Below, one piece after another: positions 12,801 to 23,800 of a DNA stretch of 64,000 nt. The notes under the pieces are model-generated. The model saw only the letters and a list, made by a program, of their open reading frames with translations. It ran no database searches and was not told where the DNA came from. The number at the start of each line of letters is the position of its first letter. Position 1 is the first letter of the stretch. Both the position numbers and the translations under genes were made by a program. Source of the DNA: Pachyseris speciosa (Eukaryota; Cnidaria; Anthozoa; Scleractinia; Pachyseridae); the NCBI GenBank assembly GCA_016490735.1, contig JAEMWC010000107.1, forward strand, positions 943,501 through 1,007,500. Reading direction: 5' to 3'.

Positions 12801-15800
12801 ACGGTGTTAGAGTCTGGAATAACCTACCTAATGAAATTCGTCAAATGCCTAAAGTGAAATTTAAACGCAACATTCACAATATGCTCCTTCAGGAAACTCT
12901 CGGAGGCGAATGAGTATATTGATCTATTGGATTTGAATATGTCTTGAAAACTAAACTCAGTTCATTCTATTAGCTTTCTATCTACATTATCCTTCCAGCT
13001 TCTCATGTAATCTGCCTTTTTTTCTCCTGAGAATCTTTGTTTTTCCCAAATGTTATTAATACTAGTCAGTATTCAGTATTCACCTTATCTTAATGTATTG
13101 TATGATAATAATTAATTTTACTTAGTATTGTAATTGTATTGTAATTGTAATTATTCACTTTGTATTTAGTATTCAGCTTATTTTAATGTATTGTGCGATA
13201 ATAATTAATTCTATTTAGTATTGTAATTGTATTGTAATTGTATTGTAATTGTAATTATTCATTTTGTATCTAGTATTCAGCTTATTTTAATGTATTGTAC
13301 GTTAATAATTAACTCTACTCAGTATTTTAATTGTATTGTTATAATTGTAATTATTCTACTTAGTGTCAAGCCACTGCTCGCCTCGAATAGCTATAGCTAA
13401 CTGCGAGCAGTGGTACATCCTATTTTGTATTTTCTCAATTTTTCTTAATAAACTTGAACTTAATAAACTTGAAACTTGAAACTTGAACCTTTGCTTCCTA
13501 ATCACAACAAAGGAAGCTTTCGGACTAAAGTCGACTCTCTACTAGCCTTTCACGCAGTCCTTTTTAGGGGACCTGTTTGTGGGGAGGAGGTGAAATATGA
13601 GTCCTCCAAAAACAACTGCGTAGGAGGCTAATCCTCCGCTTGCGGACCCTCCTGTAAACAGACACCAAACCACGGACCTGGCGATTTCCCCAGTCAAACT
13701 CTATATTTATAACCTTCTGTAAACGGACACCATTCGTAAGCAGAAACGGAAACTTCTTTGAAGCACCAAGGGCTAGAACTCAGGAAAGACGAGCTAAAAC
13801 GGCAGTTTATAGAGTCTGCAGTGCAGGCGTTTGTTTTCTTTTCTTTTCTTTTTGCGAGTGCCATTTAAAATAGTCGTTCGTGTATTAGGCAGCCATCTTG
13901 GATTTTCAAACCGAGAAGAGTTGGAGGAATCAAAGGGGGCTCAAAGTTCCTTCGTCTTTCTGTCTGTCGCTCAATCCCTTGGTCACATTTGCTTCTCTCC
14001 CCAATTTCCTTGTTCATGTGGGGTGACTTTAACAGCACGCAGGAAGCTCAATCGGCATAATGTTATTTTTTCATTATCCTTGCTCTTGTCATGCTAAACC
14101 ATGCATCTTTCTTCTTTCATACTCGAGCTTAAAATTTTACCGTCTTTGCTGCTTCTCACCCCAACAGAAACTTTTTACCTTTTAGTTGCTAATTATAGCA
14201 CTATGTAGGACGCACGTCATGCATCAACACAGTAAATGACCTTCAATTGCAGCAGCTATTTTCAGGAAGCAAATGAGGCAGAAAAACAACTGGGCAACCA
14301 AATGACGTCGTGAAATTAAAAGTGGAAAAAGGTGATAACAACATCTATTTTTGTGTAAACTTCAATGTTATTTCCATGTTTTAAAACAAAACTTGGAATC
14401 TATAGATTATTTCCAACAATTTAGCATCACTTTGTTGTAAGAGCAGAAGTTCCCAACAGGCTTGAGCAATCGCATCTGCAAATTCCACCAAGGACCCCAG
14501 GCTCAGCAGTATCACACATATTTTTTCAGACAACTAAGGAGAACTATACTGTTGCTTTGTGAAAGTGCAGTGCTTATAATGACTGTTTTGTTTTGCTTTA
14601 TTAATGAATTGAATGAATTTATCATTTACTCAGCACAGCTTTACAGAGGATACAGATCGGAAATAAATATATTATAGATAAAGAATAAAGATAATAACAT
14701 CTAAATAAGGAGTGGATTGCAATCATCCAAATAGCAGAGACTTGGAATCTAGTAGATGATCGCAAGGGAATACACACCTCTTACTAGCCGAGTTCAAGGT
14801 CTGTAACTGTAAGTTACAGACCAAGATTTTTCCCGTTGATTTATGGCCCAAGAGCAAAGCGCACGTGCCATAAATTAATAGGAAAAAACAAGGATCCATA
14901 ACTTACAGTACGGACCCAGAAAACAATGTCAGTAAGATATTTACTATACCACTGAGGTTAATCTGGCACGGGGGAAAGAAAACTAGTTGAATTTAAGCGG
15001 GCCGTACTGTAGAATATGGTCCCCAAAATTGACCAATCACAGTGCGCATACTAAGTGAGACATATAATAAGAACTTCATTGATAAGAACAGCATTAATAA
15101 GAACTTCTTCTGTAAAAAATATTTCTTTTTATGCACTAGGCTAGATAATTACAGTAATACGTATGACAATCAAGCATAGAGTTCTTAAGGACTTAACGAA
15201 AAAGTGAAAGAGAATTTGATTTAGTGATACTTGGAGGCAAAGAAATCCAAAGGTAAGAACCAGTAAATTTTAGGGAGTGTAAACCATACTGGGTGGTATT
15301 GACTACGAAAAGATTTCCATCACATGATTGGCATGTTGGTTAGGGGTGGACAGAAAGGGTAAATTCAAAATACTCACTGAAACAAGGAGGTAAAAGACTG
15401 ACCACTGATAAAAAAGTGAGAGTTTTATTATTAGATTGCTTATAACTTCTTACCTGTATAGTGTGTCGTTTTGAAGCATAGTACCTCGCTGCCATTTCTT
15501 GTCTTTTCTTTTCAATGTTATCCATCATAACACTCTTCGAGGGAAGTGATTTCATTCCACGAAAGACCTGCGTTGCCCACCGAGCTTGAAGCTCCGATAT
15601 TGGGAAAATAGCACCAAGGGGTTGGATACACCCTATAATGGCAAGGGTTGGCTTGGCAAGGCTTGGAGGAAATACATATTTGTACAATTCAACTTTGTTG
15701 TCGCTTACAGGTACAACAGACTGATCTAAAATTTTAAAGCCTATCTTGTAACCCGTGCAGAAAATCACCACATCCAGATCAGTCACTTCAGAACCGTCAT

Positions 15801-17659
15801 CAAAGACAACTCCTTTTTTGGTAAAATGGCTGACATTTGGCTTAACAACAATGCTGCCAATAATAATTCGATGAGGAAGGTCATCATTAACCATAGGATG
15901 CTGACCAAAGATAGAATGCTGTGGACGCAGTGCAAATGTTTCATGATCAAACCTTTGGTTTATCACTTTGTGGAAAAAGGAAGTAAGAAGTTTTCGTGGT
16001 AACAAAGAAATGTACCGCCGATTTGACTGCTGGTCATTAGGCTCTCCACCTTTACCCATTCGTGAAAGCACCCATGCACCTCTGCGAGTACTGAGGTAAA
16101 CCTGAGGTGTATGGCGGCTGAGCTCAACAGCAATATCACCACCAGAGTTTCCAATTCCTGTTATAGAAAACACAAAACTGATTAGCAACTTGGAAAAGTT
16201 ATCAGCCATATAATAGCTTTTATTTTTAAATAGGAAACTTTTCTTTTTTTTCACAGATTCGTGTAGTTTGGTTGCTGCTATGGTCAAATATTATTGCAAC
16301 ATGGCACTGGTGCTTATATTTCTTTAAGTGCACCTAACCCCAAAATATAAATATATATATATTTTTTGCTCAAATAAATCTTTGAGCTTTTTGCACTTTT
16401 TTAAACCAAATATTGACTTTTTATAGGCTGTTAAAGTTACGAAATCTAGCCATCATCTGTCACACGGCCAAGCTACAATCTTGGACAAAACTGTTGAGAA
16501 AATTGAGCTTAGAAGCCTTTGTATGTGCAAGCAGTGATCAACTGAGTTTGAAAGTCCCCCTCCCCCCCAATTGGAATGGAAGTTACTTTAGGGATATTGT
16601 TAACTCACACAGATCGGAGAAGGATTTTTGGGCCCTAGGAGCCTATTTTCTCAAGTAGTTTCGTCCAAGATTGTAGTAATAGGCATGGGTCTATTCCTTA
16701 TATGACACAAACTGATTTGCATCTCAGTAAGTCTTTGCAAACATCCATCCATCCAAGGGGAAACAGTTTCACATTCCCAAGATGCTTTTCATGTAACATT
16801 GTCGTAGGGGTGGGGCCTAACAAAAGGTTAGCACAATATACCTTTTTAGCTTGTATATTTTGTTTTCCCAATGTAGACCACGTGATCTTCCCAAGGGGAT
16901 TTGCCTTTTGTCTTTTCATAAATTATGCGTACATATGCACGTGAATAAGGCGAAGTTCTCTAGGGTAACATCACGTGGTCTACATTGGGAAAACAAAATC
17001 TACAAGCTAAAAAGGTCTATTTTGCTGTAGTCATTAGTCTACTTAATTGAAAACTGTATAATATAGAACATTTATGTAGACTTACCCACTACAAGGACAT
17101 TTTTGTTCTCAAATGGTTTGAAGTCCTTGTAAGAATGACTGTGCATCTTGATTCCCTCAAACTGGTCCTGGCCGGGGAAACTTGGAATGGGCCATGAAGG
17201 CTCGGAATGATGACCAACACATAAAAACACAGCATCATACACTTCTACCTTCACGTCTTCAGGATTCGTGCTGTTCTGTTCTTGAAACAGAATTTCCCAT
17301 TTTCCGGTCTCGTCAAAATCCGAGGTTTTCCTGAGGTCAACAACTTTAGTACGGAATCGTATGTACTTGTACAAATCAAACGCTTCAGCGTACAGATGGA
17401 AATATTGCATGATTTTTTTATGATGCATGTACGGTGGGTACTCCTTAGGAATCGGGAAATCCGAAAAGCACATCATTTCTTTGCTTGTGTTGATCACTGT
17501 TGACTTGTAAACGGAACTGTGCCGTTCTTCCTCAGTAAAATGCCACAAGCCTCCGATCGAGTCTTCTTGCTCAAAGCACACCGGCTCCAAACCATCATCT
17601 TTGCAACATTTTATGCAGGTTAGGCCACTCGCTCCAGCTCCTATTATTGCTACCCTCAT
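9533..17659 (-). CDS. FMO: Flavin-containing monooxygenase (dimethylaniline monooxygenase, FMO), three exons
   Basis: FAD- and NADPH-dependent oxygenation of soft nucleophiles (N, S), normally on the ER membrane. Exons on the minus strand: 17659-17086, 16157-15454 and 9865-9533; all junctions are GT-AG and phases fit (1, then 0), giving about 536 residues, the usual FMO length. Visible: FAD motif GAGASG (residues 7-12), FMO signature FxGxxxHxxxY (167-177), NADPH motif GIGNSG (192-197) rebuilt across the exon 1/2 junction, the FxTGY block as FCTGY (324-328), the conserved C-terminal FGPCTPAQYRLMGPG and a hydrophobic C-terminal anchor (about 513-532). The start codon gives the canonical short N-terminus. 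Intron 2 (5.6 kb) contains an antisense LINE; intron 1 holds a hairpin element. A possible minus-strand AATAAA lies at 9148-9143. It is head-to-head with SHPK. Which vertebrate FMO it matches best cannot be decided by eye. Confidence 0.93.
13060..13365 (+). repeat. Imperfect tandem repeats in the LINE 3' UTR
   Basis: A unit of roughly 110-130 bases (TATTCAGCTTATTTTAATGT, TTGT[A/G]CGATAATAATTAAT, then TTGTAATTGTATTGTAATTG blocks) occurs about three times between the LINE stop codon and its 3' hairpin. Short ATTGTAATTGT units also vary in number within each copy. Confidence 0.75.
13371..13413 (+). other. 3'-terminal stem-loop of the LINE
   Basis: CCACTGCTCGC (13371-13381) is exactly complementary to GCGAGCAGTGG (13403-13413), with a 21-base loop containing the smaller palindrome TAGCTATAGCTA. 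It lies 40-odd bases before the ACTTGAA tail. In several LINE clades a conserved 3' hairpin is the reverse-transcriptase recognition site; that role here is inference. Confidence 0.7.
13500..15330. other. Remainder of FMO intron 2: repeats, no gene seen
   Basis: No coding exon found. Visible: 14262-14455, a diverged relative of 40930-41125 (shared TTTCAGGAAGCAAATGA, ACAAAACTTGGAA, ATTATTTCCAACAATTTAGC blocks); and 14799-14823, a perfect short palindrome GGTCTGTAACTGTAAGTTAC continuing AGACC. The rest is AT-rich intron sequence. Confidence 0.5.
16840..17016. repeat. Long hairpin (foldback) element in FMO intron 1
   Basis: About 49 bases at 16840-16888 (ACCTTTTTAGCTTGTA ... ACCACGTGAT) return almost exactly as reverse complement at 16968-17016, separated by about 80 bases. 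The arms differ at only one or two positions, suggesting a recent insertion of a non-autonomous hairpin transposon. Confidence 0.8.
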
Positions 17660-17817
17660 TTTGAAGAAAGAAATAAAGAAGAGTGCCGGTAGATCGAAGA
17701 AACGAGCAATTCACGATCACGCAACGGGGCAGAGATCAAACTTCACAAGGTATGTCATGTTAATGTAACTGAAAAGTCTCATCACGCAACACTTAATAAA
17801 AGATTGCGTTACACAAG
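17660..17817. promoter_or_regulatory. Shared FMO/SHPK divergent promoter region
   Basis: Only 158 bp separate the two start codons, so the promoter and both 5' UTRs must lie here or overlap the other gene. No TATA box is obvious. The 10-mer ATCACGCAAC occurs twice (17716-17725 and 17781-17790) and a related inverted TTGCGTTAC sits next to the SHPK start. The core TCACGCAAC also occurs upstream of GLOD4 (46277-46285). Confidence 0.6.
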
Positions 17818-20800
17818 ATGGAGGACGATTTGCATGAAACGATCGATTCCGAAACGTTTGTCTTGGGAATCGACATCGGTACAACTTCGATCAAAGTTTC
17901 CTTGTTGAAAAGAAGCAGTAGAAATGTTGTTGAGAGTGTTCGCTTCGAGACAAGGGCAAGTGTTTCCGATGGGGAAATTGCAGAGCAAGATGTAGGGAAA
18001 ATCTTAGCTGTTTTACAACATGCTCTCGGCCAACTGTCACCGCAGTTCTTAGCCAAAGTGAGCAGAATTGGGATTTGCGGACAGATGCATGGATGTGTGA
18101 TGTGGAAAGGGCGATCTTGTTTGGCTTGGAACTCATTTGGCAATTATATGGTGACTGGAAACAATGTCTCTAGTTTAGTCACCTGGGAAGATAGAAGATG
18201 TACGAGAGAATTTCTACTCTCACTTCCCCCCACTCAGCAGAAAGTTCCTCTTTCTACCGGTTTCGGGTGTGCTACACTGTTTTGGCTACAAAGAAATCAG
18301 CCTAGTGTTTTAGAACGTTACGACTGTGCTGGAACCATCATGGATTTTGTCGTGTGTATGTTGTGTGGAATGGACAAGCCTTGCATGTCTTCGCAGAATG
18401 GTGTTAGTTGGGGATATTTTGATGTCGAGAAAATGACGTGGGAGGTGGATCTGTAAGTTCTAATCTGTACATCTTGAAGGAGTTAGCATCTAGTTACAAA
18501 GTGATTGTTTTAGAAGTTTCCAGTTTGAAATGATTTATGATGCAAACACAAGAATAAGCACTGGCATCAAGTAACAGGGTGATGATGATTTGAATTTGTA
18601 AACAACCTGTTTTCAATTGAGTCTGTTAATTACCACTACACCATCATAATAATAATAAGACTTTATTTAACCAGGGTAGCACGTAATAGCCACAGGCTAA
18701 TAAACTTGTGGCCCTGATTTAATCAACTAATTACAAGTTAAAAATAGAACATCACTTAAAATTATGAATAAAAACATGCAATTTAAATAATCAAAAAATG
18801 ATCATATAAAACTCGATTACTAAATATGAAAATGATGTAAAAATTGCTGGTCCCTAAAAATCTTAAAACACGAAAATTTGGTTTATCAATGGAGTTGATA
18901 ATGTAAATTGACCACCATACAGGGATTCTTACTCCACATGTTGTGCTTAAAACAGGCTACAGAATCCACTTTCCTAGTAGATAAGGGTACATTATTCCAG
19001 AGTCTTGAAGCGGTAGGACAGTGATCAAAGATGTGATTTACCAGTCTGAAGATGTACCGTAGCATACCGAAGAATTTTGTTTCAAGGTCACAAGCTTTTA
19101 AGGTAATGGAAGTCTACAACTCCATAGGCAATGAAGCTAAGGATCAAGTCAAGATGTTAACACAAAGTCAAATTAGTCAGCAGAAAATTCCCTGGGATAC
19201 TACATCTTAAGCCACGTAAATCACGTATTGGATTGCCACACTGCTTGCGTGGTTGTCCTGATGGTGCAATAGTAACACACCCAACTAGCAACAGAGGGAT
19301 GTGGGTTCAAATCCCACCCATGGAAAATTTTCTTACGAACATTAATTTTATGCAATTTATACTATATATACTACAGTGCCATCACTAATTTTTAATTAGG
19401 CAGGGATCGATGAGCAAACAGTATCCAGAGAATTCAGCTATTGTGGCATAGTCAATATGCTGTTTTCTATCAAAGTAGCCAGCAATCTAACTCAAAAATC
19501 TGGGGAAAATCCCCAGCCTCCGGCCTTTACTGATGGCCCTGGCTTAAGTATGCATAACATGTAGTATGATAAGTGTCTTATAATATGTTTTGATAAAACC
19601 TTTTTGTTTTATCACTGCAAGTTTATCTCTTTGCTCCAACAGCCTAAGAAGTGCAAATTTCCCCACCCATCTCCTGCCAGTAGTGATAGCACCTGGCACT
19701 GTTGCTGGCAAGCTGCAGAAGTCTTTCATTGGCATTCCAGTTGGAACTCCTGTGGGGGTGGCATTAGGAGATTTTCAATGCTCTGTGCTTTCCAGTACAT
19801 CCCAGTTGGGTGATGCAGGTGATAAGCAGACAGATGTTTAGTTAATAATAGTATTGTTCATATATGAGTGTACTTAGAGTGCAAATTTAATGAACTGTTG
19901 ACAGAAACATACATTTCACTATCAAAGCTGTGGTAATAAAAGAATTTTCACCCCTGTTGATCTTTTTTGCCTTCAGCTTCAGTTGCACAGTGAAAATTCA
20001 CTATATCAGGGTAAATCTTAAGTATGGCCTTTTATCTGCAGGATTGTGTTCATTAATATATAATGGGGTTAGTTACAGTATAATTGGGGTTCGATCCACA
20101 ACCTTCCTCTTCTTTTCCTCATAATTTAATACTCATTTGTTTAGTGTTTATTTATTTACTTGTTGTTTTTACATCAGTCCTCAAATTCATTAGTAACACC
20201 ATTCTTCCCTTTTTGCATGTGTCTCTGGGTCCTTGGTTCTGTCACTTGAGAAACAACAAAGATGGTATGGATTTTCAGTGAGAGTGACTCGTGTACATTT
20301 GGAGGTTAATATGCGCACTCCTTCTTTGGGTCTTGGATCTGCCTACATAATGCTACTGCTCAACTACTCATATCCACAAATTGTACATATACTGTACAAC
20401 TAAGTGTAAAATATTAGGTAATTACTTTTAATTAGCTTAATATCATGTAGCAAAGAGCAAGAGACTGTTTTTGGTTTATAAAAAATGAAGGGTTAGTGCA
20501 CTCATTCTGTTGTCCTATTGTCTGTCTCTGTTTCAGTTTTTAATATTGGCACTGCCTGTCAGCTAGCTGTGGTTATTCCTGATGATGTCCACAATAAAAA
20601 CATTGCTCAGCCTCGCCATAGTGTTACCACAGACATCCAAAGCAATGCACTACAAGTTCTTCCATTCTTTCAAGGAACAAGGGTTATTACAGCTGCATCA
20701 CTCTCAGGTAATGTTACCGTAAGGTGGCAGAGTTACTCTGATTGAAAATCTGTTTTTGTGCAATGTAACATTGGCTCATTAAGGAATGATGATGGTAGTG

Positions 20801-23800
20801 ATGGTGGTGGCCATGGTGGCATTAGCCAATATACTCATCACTGGGATGGACAGGTAGGATGGAATCGCACTGTGCAATTAGAGCGGTTTTCAATTGAGTG
20901 TCGAAAGTAATTCTGGTTTTACTTTGGCTTTGCATTGCTTCGCTCTGTGATTGGCCGAGAAAACTTGCACCACTTTCTCAACCAATGAGAAGCAAAACCA
21001 AAACCAATCAGGATTTGCACGCGCGTATTTTCCCCCGCTTTGCGTTGGCTACTTGTAATTGCTTCGTATTCTGATTGGCTCATTGCTGGGACTGCTTACT
21101 TTTGTTGTGATTGGTCAGAGTAATTGCTTTGGTTTTGGCTTTACACTCAATTGAAAAGCGCTCTAATCTCCAGAGGAAAACCTCTCTTTACTAGAATAGA
21201 GATACCTTGTTATAGGAAATTAAGCTTGTGTTAATTTAAGTATTCGAAATTAACGCGACTTAAATTAATGCAAATTGAAGGAAAGATTACTTTCCAATAA
21301 AGGAAATGGATCATGTGTATTTTGTGCACCCCTCGACCGATATATCGGCTGATATATTGACCGATACATCGGCCGAGTGTCGGTCGACATATCGACTGAT
21401 ACTCGGCCAATGTATCGGTCAATATATCGGCCGACACTCGAGCGATGTATTGACCAAGATATGTCAGTCAATATGTCGATCGATATGTCGGTCAAGATAT
21501 CGGTCGAGGGGTGCACAAAATACACATGATCCATTTCCTTTAATGGAAAGTAATCTTTCCTTCAATTCGCATTAATTTAAGTCACGTTAATTTCGAATAC
21601 TTAAATTAACACGAGCTTAATTTCCTATAACAAGGTATCTCTATTCTATCGAGTATCGGTCAATATATCGGCCCACACTCAACCAATACGTTAACCATTG
21701 ACTGTCGGTGGAATATCGGTCGACTGTCAGTGGTATATCGGTCAACTGTCGTGTACTGTATTATAATCAGGCATCAAATATTTTAAGCAATGAAAACGTA
21801 AAGCTTGTGGGATGTGGCTGGAGTGACAAGGATACTTCACAAATTAATGTGATCAAGTAAGTGATCAAGTATGTGATCATGTGGCCTTAGTGCCTTTTGA
21901 GTGGCTTCAGCTTACTTGATCACATTAATTTGTGAAGTATCCTTGTCACTCCAGCCACATCCCACAAGCTTTACATTTTCATTGCTTGTTTTATTGATAT
22001 GTGGGTACTTGAGCCTGAGCATTAGCTATGCCATGCTGATGAGGCCTAACAAGGCCGAAACAGCTGTCCATGGCTGCTAATGCTTGGGCTCAATCTTTGC
22101 TTTGGTAGATTTAAGGGGTAATGCCCGCTACCATGTGGCCTTAGTGCCTTTTGAGTGGCTTCAGCTTACTTGATCACATTAATTTGTGAAGTATCCTTAT
22201 CAAATATTTTAGACTGTGTTGAGACACTTGGCAATGAAATCGATTTCTGAGTGTTTTGGATACATCTCCCCCTTCCCCCACAAACAATGTTGATGTTTCC
22301 ATTTCTTCTTTTACTGCACAGACCACAGCGGCTACATAATATTGAATTGGGGGCTTGGGGGTATCACAGAATAAACGCTAGATGTAAATAAATTAGAACA
22401 AGTGCTTAAATATCGGAACGCGTGTCTAAACGGCTATTAATTGTCGCCTTTAATTGTCGCTCACTGTAGGTTAAATTACGTCTGCTACGCAGGCTGCAAT
22501 CAACCGTACACAAGTATGACTGAAGTATATGCACAATGTCGGTAGCCTATCGATCGACATGTTGGCCGACAGTCGGACAAACAATCGCGGTCGATATGTC
22601 AACCGACATATCGACCGATATCTCGACCGACCTATCGATCGACATATCGACCGACATACTTCGGTCGATATGGCGGTCGAGTGTCGGCCGAGTATCGGTC
22701 GATATGTCAACCGACACTCGGCCGATGTATCGGTCGATATATCGGCCGATATATCGGTCGAGGGGTGCACAAAATACACATGATCCAAGGAAATTAACGC
22801 GAAATAGGTGCTAAAATTAGTGCGACTTACAAAAAGAAACAGAGTTTGTTGACACAACAGGGGCAAATTTATTTTAACGACAAATGCAAAACTCCGCAAA
22901 GCAACCAATGTTCGTGGAATTGTTTCTAAACGTAGGGGTTAAGGGAAGGAATCTGGCCACTTAGAGCGTTCTTTACAGTGACCATGATACCGGCGGATCT
23001 CCACCCTAATAAAATATTGATTTTTCCTTTTAAAGGTTATTGTATTAAAAACAATTTAACTTAGTGAAAGATTGATTTGAAATGCAGTGCCCAGAAAAAA
23101 GCTATTGTTTCCGAGTCGTCAAGAATGTCTGAAGTATATCGAGAATTTGGGGCCACTTATGCGTGTTTTCTCTAGCGACACAAGCACAAGCGCAAGCATA
23201 AGCGCAAGCACCGTGAAAACGGGCTTAACGCAAGCATAAGCACAAGCGCAAGGATCAAAATTTTTCCTTTTCCTTGTGCTTACGCTTATGCTTGCGTTCG
23301 CTTGCGTAGTGTTCGTTTTCACTTGGCACAAGTTACTTATGCTTGCGCTTGCCTGTGCTTCGCTAGTAAAAACCAGGCTTAAATTGATGACCCGGAAATT
23401 CAAGCCAGCAAAAATTAACGCGAATTAAATTAACGCAAATTTTTAAACTTCGCGTTAATTTACTTTTATGTAATGTTTAATAAATGAGTAGGAGTGTTTT
23501 AGGACTTGGTAAAACACGAATTGCGAATTTATTGAACGGCTCAAAAAAGTTTACTCTTCATCTATCCATTCTTGCGCTAAAATTTGGATTTTGGGTTATT
23601 TTGGCCTAGAAAAACGGATGTAAGATTTAGCCGTGTCTTTATCAGCTATAAAGACACTCATTAAAAATTAATTTCTTTTGTATTTCCTTCATGAATTATT
23701 AATGAGTTTTTAATAGGTAGGAAAGCTTAACCCCAATAGTACTCCTGTCCACCTGCACCTACTCCAAGACTACCAAAATAATATGGACAACATGGTTTCT

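Larger units (their letters stand above)
9990..13490 (+). mobile_element. Dead non-LTR retrotransposon (LINE, CR1/L2/jockey-like), 5'-truncated
   Basis: Reads plus strand, antisense to the host FMO intron. The frame around 10030-11675 carries an apurinic-type endonuclease (HTNIRSL, then VTETRIN, GDFNINLL, LTDHFSQF) and the start of reverse transcriptase (NYRPISLLSVFNRIFEKMM). From about 11680 the frame changes to SQYGFREKRSTEHAIL, then [37 protein letters not shown] and the catalytic block FADDTN, ending with the C-terminal WNNLPNEIR-type motif at a TGA after EFTLGGE-like residues (12911-12913). Breaks: TGA at 10075-10077, a frameshift near 11673, TGA at 11773-11775. The element ends with AATAAACTTGAA repeats (about 13449-13487). 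No ORF1 or 5' part is visible. Confidence 0.9.

Noticed and set aside
15340..15453. Continuation of FMO exon 2 to the in-frame stop at about 15340
   Set aside because: A good GTAAGAAG donor lies at 15453; the read-through residues have no FMO similarity, while the exon at 9865 supplies the conserved C-terminus in phase.
21231..22908. Several 70-145-codon frames on both strands with repeated Asp-Ile-Ser-Thr-Asp patterns
   Set aside because: They translate the palindromic CGATAT repeats; being open on both strands is a property of the repeat, not of a gene.
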